64,000 nt of DNA from Mucilaginibacter rivuli (GTDB lineage: Bacteria > Bacteroidota > Bacteroidia > Sphingobacteriales > Sphingobacteriaceae), in contig NZ_JAHXPQ010000004.1 in NCBI RefSeq assembly GCF_019391655.1, forward strand, positions 1-64,000. The letters run 5' to 3'. Numbering within the stretch: position 1 is the stretch's first letter; every line of letters starts with the position of its first letter. Position numbers and translations under genes: made by a program. Positions 24,661 to 33,901 of the stretch are shown here, in pieces. Below the pieces are notes generated by a model that was not told the DNA's origin, searched no databases, and saw only the letters and a list, made by a program, of their open reading frames with translations.

Positions 24661-25581
24661 TCAGGCACGGGTATCGTTACCATGATAAATACTGAGGTAG
24701 CTATCATATCGTGATGGGGCTATTTCACCCGCTTCTACAGCAGTTAAAACAGCGCAACCCGGTTCGTTAACGTGGCGGCAGTTTTTAAAACGGCAATCTT
24801 CGCGGTACTGGCGTATCTCGGGGAACATCCCGCCTAATTCGGCCTGCTCTATGTCAACTATCCCCAATTCGCGGATGCCGGGCGTATCAATAATAAACCC
24901 GCCTCCGGGCAACTCAAACATCTCGGCAAATGTGGTGGTATGCATACCCTTATCGTGCCATTCTGATACTTCTGTAGTACGCAAACTCAAGCCTGGTAAT
25001 ATTTTATTGATCAGCGTTGATTTACCCACTCCCGAATGGCCCGAAAACAAACTTACCTTATCTTTAAGGGCGGCAACTATTTCATCAACACCGGTACCTT
25101 TTAAAGCCGATACCTGCATGCATTGGTAACCCAACTCCTCGTATATTGATCTGTAAATGGCCAGTACCTCTAAACCTTCATTACTAAACAGATCGAGCTT
25201 ATTGAATACAAGGATTGCCGGAATGTGGTATGCCTCGGCAGTAACCAAAAAACGATCAATAAAGCCAAGCGATGTACGGGGTGATGCCAATGTAACTACC
25301 AAAAAAGCCTGGTCGAGATTGGCAGCAATAACCTGCCCTTGTTTTGACAGGTTGATGGATTTACGTATGATGTAATTTTTACGCTCGTGCAGTTTGGTAA
25401 TTACACCGGTTTCCTGCTCGGGCTCCATATCAAAATCAACTATATCGCCAACGGCTATCGGATTTGTAGTGGTGATACCCTTTATCCTGAATTTACCTTT
25501 TATCCGGCAATCCAGTTTATGCCCGTCGGGGGTTTGTACCTGATACCAGCTTCCGGTCGATTTTGTTATTAATCCCTGCAT
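24661..25581 (-). CDS. rsgA: Ribosome small-subunit biogenesis GTPase RsgA
   Basis: A 306-residue circularly permuted GTPase acting late in 30S assembly. An N-terminal OB domain (about 1-65, with NPIAVGDIVDF) is followed by G4 NKLDL, then the P-loop GHSGVGKST (about 178-186) and the G3 DTPG (about 232-235), the permuted order of the family. A C-terminal zinc knuckle (CRFKNCRHVNEPGC, about 264-277) is complete. The start MQGLITKSTGSWY at 25581 is the usual family start; an ATG four codons earlier exists. It abuts the convergent TPR gene with no gap. Confidence 0.96.
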   Translation of the reverse strand: MQGLITKSTGSWYQVQTPDGHKLDCRIKGKFRIKGITTTNPIAVGDIVDFDMEPEQETGVITKLHERKNYIIRKSINLSKQGQVIAANLDQAFLVVTLASPRTSLGFIDRFLVTAEAYHIPAILVFNKLDLFSNEGLEVLAIYRSIYEELGYQCMQVSALKGTGVDEIVAALKDKVSLFSGHSGVGKSTLINKILPGLSLRTTEVSEWHDKGMHTTTFAEMFELPGGGFIIDTPGIRELGIVDIEQAELGGMFPEIRQYREDCRFKNCRHVNEPGCAVLTAVEAGEIAPSRYDSYLSIYHGNDTRA

Positions 25582-25707
25582 TTTATGCTGCAAAGATAGC
25601 AGTATGCGTTAAATAAAACACCTTATCTAATACCCGAAACAATTACAACCTGCACTACGTAAACATATTTTTTAACACGGGGCAATTATTTTTGGCAATC
25701 AGGTGCT

Positions 25708-25715
25708 TATCTTTG
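25708..25715 (+). promoter_or_regulatory. -7 box candidate of the histidine kinase (TATCTTTG)
   Basis: An exact TAnnTTTG match. It lies downstream of an in-frame ATG at 25703, which supports using the later start at 25748 for the kinase. Confidence 0.45.
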
Positions 25716-25747
25716 CCATCATAACTGTTCCCCGAGTTTACACATTG

Positions 25748-27739
25748 ATGATGGATAAATACTGTAAAAACTATTTAAAATCAGCTTTTCTGCTGGTTTT
25801 ATTGCAATTATCCGTATTTCTGTGCTTTGCCCAATTACCTCAATCCCATCCCCCTGTAAACCCCAATTCAAGTACACTTACTATTCCTGATTACGATAAA
25901 CTCATCGCTTTTTATCGTTACTATAAACCGGATTCGGCTATCTATTTTTCCAACAAAGCCATTTTACTGGCAAAAAAGAACAGGGATGATATCGGTTTGG
26001 CTAAAATATTAAACCAGGTAGGTATTATAAACGATAACCTGGGTAAAACAGACGAATCGAGGGAAAACTATCTTGAAGCCAGAAAGCTTTATACACAAAC
26101 CGGCTTTAAAAGCGGCATAGCTACCGAAGATGTGCGTCTTGGCGTTGTTGAAATGCGCAAAGGCAATTATGACAAAGCGATGGGCTATTTTCTTGAATCG
26201 CTAAAAGTGAGCGAATCCATAAACAACGCGCATGGTAAAATGGAGGCTTATTTAACAATCGGCGAATGCTACCTTGCTGAAAAGAAATTCGACCTCGCCC
26301 TCCAAAACCTCAAAATTTCAGAAGAATTGGATAAAACCATACCCTTCTCAAACTTCTCGCTTAACCTTTATATTGATTTCGGTATATTATACACTGCCCG
26401 TCAGGATTATGATCAGGCTATCAGCTATCTCCAAAAAGGTATCCGCAAAAGCGATATCCCGCAATACCAGGGCCTCAATATTACGCTTACTACTTACCTT
26501 GCAGCCGTATATGCTAAACAGGGCTATAAAGATCGCTCGTTGGTATTATTAAAATCGGCACTGGTAAAAGCCCGTGCTATCAATAACTATATCCGCGAAT
26601 TGCAAACCCTAACCAGTATTGCCGATACCTATGGTAAAGGCGACCCTGTATCGGCATTGGTTTATTTAAAGCAGGCTAACGAACTGATAAAGGCCCGTGG
26701 TTCTGAAAGATCGCAGATAGATATATTGGGCCGTATGGCCGATATGTATCACATACAGAAAAACGAAAGCGCCGCTTATGCCATTAAAGAACAGCAATAT
26801 GCCATAGCCGATAAATACTATTATCAAAAAATGGCCAAGCAGATCAACAGCCTGCAATCAGCTTATGATCTTAACCAATCGCAGGCAAATGTTCAGGCAT
26901 TAAAATTTGAGAATAGCCGCTCACTATTGGTACAACGGATTGTTTTAGTTATAGCTGCCGGAGCATTTATATTGCTCTTTGTAATGGTATTATTCTATTT
27001 CCGTACCCGCAAATTAAACGCATTGCTTAACAAAGCCAATACTGAACTGGTAGAATCAAATACCGTTAAGGACAAGCTATTTTCTGTTTTAGCGCATGAT
27101 CTTCGATCGCCCTTTGCTTCTATCATTAGCCTGCTCTCGCTTATTAATGATGATATACTGGATGCCAAAGAAAGGAAAGAGATCATCAATATGGCTGTGC
27201 TGAGCAGTAATGCCTCGTTGGATATTTTAAATAACCTGCTAAAATGGGGAGAAATGCAGATCAAAGGCATTCGCCTGACGCCCGTTATCCTGTTGCCCTA
27301 TGACATTATAGAACGTAATATTGCCTTGTTATCCGCTTCGGCCGAGTTAAAAAGTATTAGCATTATAAATACGGTAAACAAAGGCTGTAAGGTATTAACA
27401 GATGCCGATCATTTTGAGTTTGTGATACGAAACCTGTTATCAAATGCTATTAAATTTACTTCGGATGGTGGTACGGTATCTGTAGCTGCGCAAATAGTTA
27501 CCGAAAAGTGCGAAGCTATATTCAGCATACAAGATACCGGTGTAGGGATAGAGCCGCAACGCCTTCAAAGCATCTTCAGCCTGGGCAATGTAAGCACCAG
27601 CGGCACTAATGATGAAAAAGGAACAAGCCTTGGCCTTGTACTTTGCAAAGAGTTTATAGAAGCTAACAGGGGCCGCATTTGGGCCGAAAGCGTCCCTGGC
27701 AAGGGCTCAACCTTTATGTTCGCTCTTAAAATAGTTTAA
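25748..27739 (+). CDS. TPR-containing sensor histidine kinase
   Basis: A 663-residue membrane histidine kinase. It has a signal-like segment (about 8-29), TPR repeats (about 75-385) predicted in the periplasm, one membrane helix (LVIAAGAFILLFVMVLFYF, about 400-420), a short coiled linker, a HisKA domain with the phospho-acceptor in FSVLAHDLRSPFAS (about 450-463), and an HATPase domain with NLLSNAIKF, DTGVGI and GTSLGLVL boxes. No response regulator is adjacent, so it is an orphan kinase. The start at 25748 (MMDKY) lies below the promoter candidate. Confidence 0.9.
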   Translation: MMDKYCKNYLKSAFLLVLLQLSVFLCFAQLPQSHPPVNPNSSTLTIPDYDKLIAFYRYYKPDSAIYFSNKAILLAKKNRDDIGLAKILNQVGIINDNLGKTDESRENYLEARKLYTQTGFKSGIATEDVRLGVVEMRKGNYDKAMGYFLESLKVSESINNAHGKMEAYLTIGECYLAEKKFDLALQNLKISEELDKTIPFSNFSLNLYIDFGILYTARQDYDQAISYLQKGIRKSDIPQYQGLNITLTTYLAAVYAKQGYKDRSLVLLKSALVKARAINNYIRELQTLTSIADTYGKGDPVSALVYLKQANELIKARGSERSQIDILGRMADMYHIQKNESAAYAIKEQQYAIADKYYYQKMAKQINSLQSAYDLNQSQANVQALKFENSRSLLVQRIVLVIAAGAFILLFVMVLFYFRTRKLNALLNKANTELVESNTVKDKLFSVLAHDLRSPFASIISLLSLINDDILDAKERKEIINMAVLSSNASLDILNNLLKWGEMQIKGIRLTPVILLPYDIIERNIALLSASAELKSISIINTVNKGCKVLTDADHFEFVIRNLLSNAIKFTSDGGTVSVAAQIVTEKCEAIFSIQDTGVGIEPQRLQSIFSLGNVSTSGTNDEKGTSLGLVLCKEFIEANRGRIWAESVPGKGSTFMFALKIV

Positions 27740-28057
27740 AGTCAAATATCTTTTCCCAGTCTGTCAATCGTTCAATCCTTAGCAAGGGGGGATAAGTAAG
27801 ATTTATTCAGCTATATCTCGATTCCTGCATCTTTTCTCATCCATATAATATACAAAAAATTCTTCTTGTTTCCAAAAACCACCCTCATATAAACTCATTC
27901 TAAATCACAGCTAACACTTTAATATACAGTCGGTTTTTTGTATTTTTGTGTATTATTTTTACCTCCCCGGTAAACATTGAATTGTTCTTTATAAATATTC
28001 CCGGAACACCCCTGTTCACATCCCAACCACTGTTAATTAAACCAAAACAACAACATT
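27740..28057 (+). promoter_or_regulatory. Intergenic region with promoter candidate
   Basis: 318 bases without a gene. TATTTTTG (27941-27948) matches TAnnTTTG and would give the amidase gene a leader of about 100 bases. No strong hairpin is seen after the kinase stop. Confidence 0.35.
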
Positions 28058-28627
28058 ATGCCAACCTGGAAACCCATCGTTGGTCAGAGCTTTACGCCCG
28101 ACCAATTTGCCGCCTATTGCCAAACCTTACAATGGCCCGTGTGGCGCCCCTCATTTATTGTATTACACAATACCGGCGTACCCACACTTGCCCAACGCCC
28201 AAAAGGATTAACTAACCAACACATCCTCGACCTGGTAAAATACTACCGCGACGACCAGCATTGGAGCGCAGGCCCGCACTTATTTATCGATGATCATCAG
28301 ATCTGGGTGTTTACCCCACTCACTACCCCCGGGGTACACTCCCCTTCGTGGAACTCGGTAGCATTAGGTGTAGAGATGCTGGGCGATTACGAAACTGAAC
28401 CCTTTAACAGTGGCCGCGGCCTTGCCGTACATAAAAATGCCGTAGCCGTGCTCAGTATTTTATGTGGCACATTGGGTATATCGCCCTCCACTATTAAGCT
28501 ACATAAAGAAGACCCGTTAACCACGCACAAATGCCCCGGCAAAAATGTTGTTAAAACTAAATTAATAGCCGAAGTACAAACAGCGTTGATTACACTGCAT
28601 AGCGGCGAGCATAATGTATCTGCATGA
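28058..28627 (+). CDS. N-acetylmuramoyl-L-alanine amidase domain protein
   Basis: A 189-residue amidase_2/PGRP-like protein. The zinc site is visible as IVLHNTG (His near residue 34) and THKCPGK (His and Cys near 157-159), with FIDDHQIW and ALGVEMLGDYE typical of the fold (about 78-112). It should cleave between muramic acid and L-Ala of peptidoglycan. There is no signal peptide, so it is either cytoplasmic, exported another way, or used in recycling. The next gene, 170 bp on, is a lipase that also lacks a signal; a link as secreted effectors is conceivable but unsupported. Confidence 0.85.
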   Translation: MPTWKPIVGQSFTPDQFAAYCQTLQWPVWRPSFIVLHNTGVPTLAQRPKGLTNQHILDLVKYYRDDQHWSAGPHLFIDDHQIWVFTPLTTPGVHSPSWNSVALGVEMLGDYETEPFNSGRGLAVHKNAVAVLSILCGTLGISPSTIKLHKEDPLTTHKCPGKNVVKTKLIAEVQTALITLHSGEHNVSA

Positions 28628-28798
28628 TTAGCAGATGATTTTATTGGATATGATAAAAACGTATAAACACCTGATTAGTAGCGTAAAAACACGGAAAATA
28701 CTGATCGGGGTAAATCAATTTTTGTTAATCTATTATCTTTAGACATAGATATTATTTAATGATCAAACCTAACCCTTATCACAATAATTATCCTTATC

Positions 28799-30319
28799 AT
28801 GAACCCAAAACCCACTTTTAATTATGTACAAAGTGTATTTACACTGAACATGTTTGCCAACCTGGTGAGCGACAAAAAAGCACCGGATGAGCAATTACAA
28901 TTAGAACTGAGCCTGATGCTCAATGCCATATTTAACGATGCCGATGTGCAGAGTTTAATGGGGCAATGGCAAGTGGTTTGGGGGCCCGTAGTAGGCTCTT
29001 ACGGCAGCGATGCCAACAATCCCGAAAAGTCTATTGTATCCAACGCTTTGTATGTAGCTTACAATGCGGCGGATAACCAGTATGTAGTAGCCACATCGGC
29101 AACCAACCCCATATCAAAATATGGCTGGTTTGTTGAAGATTTTGACGTACGCACCATGGTGCCCTGGGTATTAGCGCTCAACGAGCCGCAAGCAACTAAT
29201 ACACTATTACCCGCCGCGCCACGCATATCCAACGGCTCATACCTGGGCCTAATGCATTTGCTTTCCATGCAATCATCAACCATAAACGGACTGCAAAACG
29301 CCGCTCCCCAAACGTTAGTACAGTTTTTAACATCCACCTTTGCCGGTTCAAATGCACAAACACAACTGGTGGTTACCGGGCATAGCCTGGGCGGGGCCAT
29401 GTCGTCGGTATTGGGTTTGTACCTGGCACAAACATCAAAAACCTGGAACCCTACCAACAGCGTTAACGTTTCATCAATGCCTACTGCGGGCGCATCGCCG
29501 GGCAACAAGGCATTTTCAGACCATCACAGCAAAGTGATGGGTATGCGCACCATTCGCTTCTGGAACAAATTAGATCCAGTTCCGCATGGCTGGCAGCCCG
29601 ACCTGCTTGAACTTGTACCCTTTTTATACTACCCTTTCCTAAAGCCGGGCGACCTGTTTAAAGGTTTGGTAGGTTTAGTTGTAGAACAAAGTTTGCAGGG
29701 CACATTGCCTTACCCAGAAGGTGGTTTTTATACCCAACTAATGCCGCAGGTATCACCCCTTCCCGGGCAGATCAACGTGGCAAGTGCCGCAAATCCATCG
29801 GCAGCATCGGTACTGCAGTTTTTGATCGATATGGGGCTTGATGAATTGCTTATCCTGTTAAAAGTGAACAAAATGCTGGCCGCGCTAATTATTGATGGTA
29901 TTAATCTGTTGGTAAAAGAGTTTTTGAACCAACAAACAATCGACCAGTTTATGGATGCCTTGCGCGCCAAGCTGGCAGCCTTACCTGTAGATAAGGAGTG
30001 GATAGAAAAACTCTTCGTTGTGCTCGAATCCATTGTTTTTGAAGTGGAAAATGTATTCCTGTTCCTTATCCAATTGGTGTATCAGCACGTAACCAGCTAC
30101 ACTTACCTGATGGGTACTTCGGCCATGCACCCGCTGTCGCAGGCCATTATCAACAACCTGGTAGCAACAAACTCGCTCGATGAAAGCTATACCAACATAG
30201 TTGATAAGCAAAGCAACCCGCAACTCATTGTACAGCAAATGACCCCAATGATAGGCAGCGCTTTACTGAGCTTGCTTACCCCGGCGTTTTTAGCTAAAAA
30301 GGGTTGGGATATATTGTAG
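28799..30319 (+). CDS. Class 3-type lipase
   Basis: A 506-residue alpha/beta hydrolase. The nucleophile elbow VTGHSLGGAMSS (about 192-203) and the following PTAGASPGN strand are those of lipase class 3; an Asp and His later (for example the KLDPVPHGW stretch, about 258-266) can complete the triad. The C-terminal third is hydrophobic and helical (about 340-440), perhaps lipid-associated. No signal peptide is seen. It ends about 70 bases before the repeat-bracketed transposase remnant. Confidence 0.82.
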   Translation: MNPKPTFNYVQSVFTLNMFANLVSDKKAPDEQLQLELSLMLNAIFNDADVQSLMGQWQVVWGPVVGSYGSDANNPEKSIVSNALYVAYNAADNQYVVATSATNPISKYGWFVEDFDVRTMVPWVLALNEPQATNTLLPAAPRISNGSYLGLMHLLSMQSSTINGLQNAAPQTLVQFLTSTFAGSNAQTQLVVTGHSLGGAMSSVLGLYLAQTSKTWNPTNSVNVSSMPTAGASPGNKAFSDHHSKVMGMRTIRFWNKLDPVPHGWQPDLLELVPFLYYPFLKPGDLFKGLVGLVVEQSLQGTLPYPEGGFYTQLMPQVSPLPGQINVASAANPSAASVLQFLIDMGLDELLILLKVNKMLAALIIDGINLLVKEFLNQQTIDQFMDALRAKLAALPVDKEWIEKLFVVLESIVFEVENVFLFLIQLVYQHVTSYTYLMGTSAMHPLSQAIINNLVATNSLDESYTNIVDKQSNPQLIVQQMTPMIGSALLSLLTPAFLAKKGWDIL

Positions 30320-30392
30320 GTTGATAGTTTTGAACAAATTGCTAAAGGCCGGCCGTAAGGTTGGCCTTTAGCATTTGACGATATTTCACCCA

Positions 30393-30423
30393 CAGCCTGT
30401 GGTCGGTGTTATCACCGCACCAC
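30393..30423 (+). repeat. REP copy 1
   Basis: A 31-bp sequence beginning CAGCCTGTGGTCGGTG and ending CACCGCACCAC. It is repeated in perfect inverted form at 30973-31003 and, with one change over 30 bases, at 32206-32235. Copies 1 and 2 bracket the REP-associated transposase. Confidence 0.85.
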
Positions 30424-30450
30424 ATTACCACAAAGTTTGTATCTTGCTTT

Positions 30451-30962
30451 ATGAATACCGGCATTGAATTTTACACAGCCACCTGTTTAAACTGGCAACC
30501 ATTGCTACAATCTGAAAAGCACAAAAATATCATCTTAGACAGCTTGCGGTTTTTGGTGACTAACAACCGGATATGGCTTTACGGTTATGTGATCATGCCA
30601 AATCACGTTCATATATATGGTGCAAACAAGATGCATGGGTAGATAAGAATGTGCAACAACATTTTTCTAAGTTCACCGGGCAACAACTAAAATTTAGTTT
30701 GCAAGCTGACGATAAGGAAACTTTGCAGTATTACAAAAGCACACAAAACGACAGGGAATACCAATTTTGGGAACGCAGGCCATACAAATCGACTATGTAC
30801 AACAGGTCGTTGTTGGAGCAAAAATTAGATTATATTCACCATAACCCTGTCCGGAAAAACTTGTGCCAACATGCGGAAGAGTACGTTTATTCTTCGGCAG
30901 GTTATTACATTAATAATATTGATGACACGGGCTTGATCACTCATTATATGGAGCATATTTGA
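30451..30962 (+). pseudogene. REP-associated tyrosine transposase (RAYT), frameshifted
   Basis: A Y1 HUH transposase of the IS200-like RAYT group. The first frame (from ATG at 30451) runs through FYTATCLNWQPLL to MPNHVHI, the HxH metal motif, then stops at 30640-30642. The remainder (WCKQDAWVDKN to the end at 30962, with KLDYIHHNPVRKNLC) continues in the next frame. A lost base near 30610-30625 in CATATATATGG explains the break. Two perfect inverted REP copies flank it, as usual for RAYT genes that spread such repeats. It is now probably inactive unless frameshifting restores it. Confidence 0.88.
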
Positions 30963-30972
30963 CAGTGTATTA

Positions 30973-31003
30973 GTGGTGCGGTGATAACACCGACCACAGG
31001 CTG
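30973..31003 (-). repeat. REP copy 2 (inverted)
   Basis: The exact reverse complement, over 31 bp, of the copy at 30393-30423, just after the transposase stop. Confidence 0.85.
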
Positions 31004-31083
31004 GAGAGCTTATTCGGCTTCTCATTATTTCGTGTACTAAAGCCGCTTTTGATTTTCCCTACGTGGTATTAGCATTTCTTTTT

Positions 31084-31470
31084 TTAAAAAGACAATCCCA
31101 AATAAATGAATATAGCTATAGAACTAATCATGAGTAACAAAGCCATTAAACAAACCGGTTTCTTTTTCATATCGCTATAAGATTCATATATCGTAATAAT
31201 CTTTTTTCCTCTGCCATGGGTATTGAAATGCTTTTCACAAAAAAAATACGTAGGCATGAAAATAAGGAGTGCGATAATGCAAATTAAAACATTATTTACC
31301 ACTTGTATTTTGTTCTTTAAATCGAAAATGATATAAATTATGATTAAAATGTTAATTATCCAAAAAGACAATAAATAAGATACAAGCGCATAAGCTCTAC
31401 TAGCTCTATTCGAAACATCTATACTTTTAGAAATAGACGAATAAATTAATATAAATAGGTATTTTAACAT
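31084..31470 (-). CDS. Small multi-pass membrane protein
   Basis: A 128-residue protein if started at MLKYLFILIYSS (31470); an earlier ATG at 31542 would read through the comM remnant and is unlikely. Three or four hydrophobic segments (about 3-15, 32-48, 57-78, 108-126). It is AT-rich and unlike its neighbours, so it was probably brought in with the repeat zone. No family is recognised. Confidence 0.55.
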   Translation of the reverse strand: MLKYLFILIYSSISKSIDVSNRASRAYALVSYLLSFWIINILIIIYIIFDLKNKIQVVNNVLICIIALLIFMPTYFFCEKHFNTHGRGKKIITIYESYSDMKKKPVCLMALLLMISSIAIFIYLGLSF

Positions 31471-31491
31471 AAAAATTATCTTAACCCCACT

Positions 31492-31514
31492 GGTCGAAGG
31501 TTTCAACTTCGACC
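31492..31514. repeat. Short palindrome, GGTCGAAG arms
   Basis: GGTCGAAG (31492-31499) and CTTCGACC (31507-31514) pair perfectly around a 7-base loop. It is the first of three short palindromes near the comM remnant. Confidence 0.5.
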
Positions 31515-31542
31515 TTAAATATTTAAGCTTCCGGCTTACCAC

Positions 31543-31620
31543 CTACCCTGCCCAATTCTCCCTATCCAAACTCCGGTAATGTATTGGCTCAGCCAAATGC
31601 TCTAACAATATCTCCTCGCT
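31543..31620 (-). pseudogene. Duplicated tail of comM
   Basis: Reading on the minus strand it encodes the last 25 residues of ComM, ending in SLDRENWAG and a stop, with one amino-acid change from the intact gene at 32242. About ten of 78 bases differ. It shows that a comM tail was duplicated or displaced when the segment 31620-32240 entered, and that enough time has passed for silent drift. Confidence 0.85.
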
Positions 31621-31630
31621 CTCCCGTTGT

Positions 31631-31677
31631 CCGAAGTTTCCAAACTTCGGACGAATATGCATGTAGTCTCCGACTAC
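31631..31677. repeat. Two adjacent short palindromes
   Basis: CCGAAGTTT (31631-31639) pairs with AAACTTCGG (31642-31650), and ATGTAGT (31659-31665) with ACTACAT (31671-31677). A 13-base partial REP (CGACCACAAGCTG) follows at about 31682-31694. The stretch to 31772 has no gene. Confidence 0.5.
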
Positions 31678-31772
31678 ATACCGACCACAAGCTGAGTGGA
31701 TAATTCAATTTTGTCACTTGTCACGGCTCACTGCTGGTCGCAAATAAAGCTTAAAGACCACTTTTTGAAAGT

Positions 31773-32174
31773 TTATTTTAAATATTGGAGCATGAGATCT
31801 TCTAATTCATCATTTTTATAGCTGAGGTTTTTGTTTTCATCAAAAATGATAACTCCGTCATAGGCAGTATACACAACTTCAAAAGTATCTGACTTCTGGT
31901 CCGAATATGACAGTACTAGTTCAAAAAAACCAAAGTTTTTTTTCCCATTCACATTAGGTACGCCTTTCATTTGTTTTAGTTGGCCGACTATTTTCTCTAA
32001 ATCATCATGCTTAGTTAAAGTGGTATCCCTTTTTACAAATTTATTGGTGGTACGATTAATGATTTTTATTTCAGTTATGTTCGAAAACTTATTCTGGTGG
32101 TCAACACTTGTCCCCCACGTACACTTAAGAAAAAAAACACACAAGAATAAAATCATCGATATCTTATCTTTCAT
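31773..32174 (-). CDS. Hypothetical exported protein
   Basis: A 133-residue protein with an N-terminal signal-like segment (MKDKISMILFLCVFFLKC), possibly a lipoprotein with Cys near residue 18. The mature part is charged, with strand-rich DTFEVVYTAYDGVIIFDENK (about 95-114). It is AT-rich and lies between the comM remnant and comM itself, so it probably came with the inserted segment. No family is recognised. Confidence 0.55.
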   Translation of the reverse strand: MKDKISMILFLCVFFLKCTWGTSVDHQNKFSNITEIKIINRTTNKFVKRDTTLTKHDDLEKIVGQLKQMKGVPNVNGKKNFGFFELVLSYSDQKSDTFEVVYTAYDGVIIFDENKNLSYKNDELEDLMLQYLK

Positions 32175-32205
32175 AGTCATAAAATTATTCTTTTATCTAA
32201 AATTT

Positions 32206-32235
32206 CAGCCTATGGTCGGTGTTATCACCGCACCA
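32206..32235 (+). repeat. REP copy 3
   Basis: It differs from copy 1 at one base over 30 bp (CCTATGG for CCTGTGG) and ends seven bases before the comM stop codon. Confidence 0.82.
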
Positions 32236-32241
32236 TCAAAA

Positions 32242-33783
32242 CTACCCCGCCCAATTTTCCCTATCCAAACTCCTGTAATGTATCGCTTCAGCTAAATGCT
32301 CTAATAGTATTTCCTCGCTACCCGCTAAGTCGGCAATGGTGCGTGCTACTTTCAAAATACGGTCATAAGCCCTTGCGCTCAGGCCCAGTTTCTCCATCGC
32401 TTTTTTGAGCAACGTTTGCCCGGCGGTACTGATCTGGCAAAGTTCACGCACCATTTTGGTGCTCATCTGGGCGTTGCTGTGCAGGCCATCCTGCCCGCTG
32501 CCAAAACGGGCTATTTGTATATCCCGGGCCTTGATCACGCGCTCGCGTATCACCTCACTTTTTTCGGCGGGACGGTCTGATGATAGCTCGTCAAAGTTTA
32601 CTGGGGTTACCTCTACATGCAGATCGATACGATCCAATAATGGCCCCGATATTTTGCTCAGGTATTTCTGCACCACACCCGGCGGGCACACGCACTCTTT
32701 TTCCGGGTGGTTGTAGTATCCGCAAGGGCAAGGATTCATACTGGCGATTAACATCAAACTACTCGGATATTCAACTGATAATCTGGCACGGCTCACAGTT
32801 ACTTTACGCTCTTCTAAAGGTTGCCGCATTACTTCTAAAACGGTACGTTTAAACTCGGGCAACTCATCCAAAAACAGCACGCCATTATGCGCCAGCGAAA
32901 TTTCGCCGGGCTGCGGGTTGCTGCCGCCACCAACCAAAGCCACATCGCTAATGGTATGGTGCGGCGCGCGGAAGGGCCTCACGGTAACCAGCGCATCGGT
33001 AGTGGCCAGTTTACCTGCCACTGAGTGTATCTTGGTGGTCTCTAAACTTTCCTGCAAACTTAATGGCGGCAATATTGACGGCAATCTTCGCGCAAGCATG
33101 GTCTTCCCCGCTCCAGGCGGGCCGATCAATATCACGTTATGCCCGCCCGCAGCGGCTATCTCTAAAGCGCGTTTGATATTCTCCTGGCCGCGTACTTCAT
33201 TAAAATCGCTATCATAATTGTTAATGCTGTCAAAAAACTCTTCGCGGGTATTTACTACGGTTGGGCGCAGTACCGCGTCCCCATTAAAAAAGTCGACCAC
33301 CTCTTTAATACTTTCCACACCATAAACATCAAGGTCGCTTACAATTGCGGCTTCGCGCGCGTTTTGCTTTGGCAGGATGAAACCCTTAAAACCTTCCTTT
33401 CGGGCTTGTATGGCAATAGGCAAAGCACCCCTTATGGGCTGCAAACTTCCATCCAGCGAAAGCTCACCCATAATGAGGTATTTATCAAGTTCTTCGGTTT
33501 CTATCTGCCCCGATGCAGCCATTACCGCGGTGGCAATGGTAAGATCATATGCCGAGCCTTCTTTGCGCACATCGGCAGGAGCCATATTAACCACTACCTG
33601 TTGGCGCGGCATTTTATAGTTACAATTTTTTAGCGCCGACTCAATACGGAAATAACTTTCTTTAATAGCGTTATCGGGTAAGCCAACAATAAAATATTTA
33701 GTGCCCGGCAAAATATTTACCTCAACAGTAATGGTAGTGGCCTGTATGCCGTAAACGGCGCTTCCGAAGGTTTTAACTAACAC
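32242..33783 (-). CDS. comM: ComM/YifB family AAA ATPase
   Basis: A 513-residue Mg-chelatase-like ATPase; in competent bacteria ComM is a helicase that extends branch migration during natural transformation. An N-terminal Lon-like substrate domain (about 1-170), Walker A GPPGAGKT (about 221-228), Walker B VLFLDELPEF (about 303-312), the MNPCPCGYYNHPEKEC insert (about 355-370) and a C-terminal helical domain are all present. It ends SLDRENWAG. Its tail is duplicated at 31543-31620. It is divergent from a small exported OB-fold-like gene. Confidence 0.94.
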   Translation of the reverse strand: MLVKTFGSAVYGIQATTITVEVNILPGTKYFIVGLPDNAIKESYFRIESALKNCNYKMPRQQVVVNMAPADVRKEGSAYDLTIATAVMAASGQIETEELDKYLIMGELSLDGSLQPIRGALPIAIQARKEGFKGFILPKQNAREAAIVSDLDVYGVESIKEVVDFFNGDAVLRPTVVNTREEFFDSINNYDSDFNEVRGQENIKRALEIAAAGGHNVILIGPPGAGKTMLARRLPSILPPLSLQESLETTKIHSVAGKLATTDALVTVRPFRAPHHTISDVALVGGGSNPQPGEISLAHNGVLFLDELPEFKRTVLEVMRQPLEERKVTVSRARLSVEYPSSLMLIASMNPCPCGYYNHPEKECVCPPGVVQKYLSKISGPLLDRIDLHVEVTPVNFDELSSDRPAEKSEVIRERVIKARDIQIARFGSGQDGLHSNAQMSTKMVRELCQISTAGQTLLKKAMEKLGLSARAYDRILKVARTIADLAGSEEILLEHLAEAIHYRSLDRENWAG

Positions 33784-33901
33784 AGTTTATATATAATTAT
33801 AAACGAAAGATAAGGAAATATACCTAACCGCAAAAACTGCCGTTAAAGCATTTTGCTTTTGTGCAAAATGATACTACATTTAACAAACAGATAATTGACA
33901 C

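Noticed and set aside
29059..29508. 149-codon frame opposite the lipase
   Set aside because: Antisense shadow of a GC-richer gene.
31084..32180. Complete genomic island or prophage
   Set aside because: Only small AT-rich genes, repeats and a gene-tail duplication are present; no integrase, att pair or phage gene is seen.
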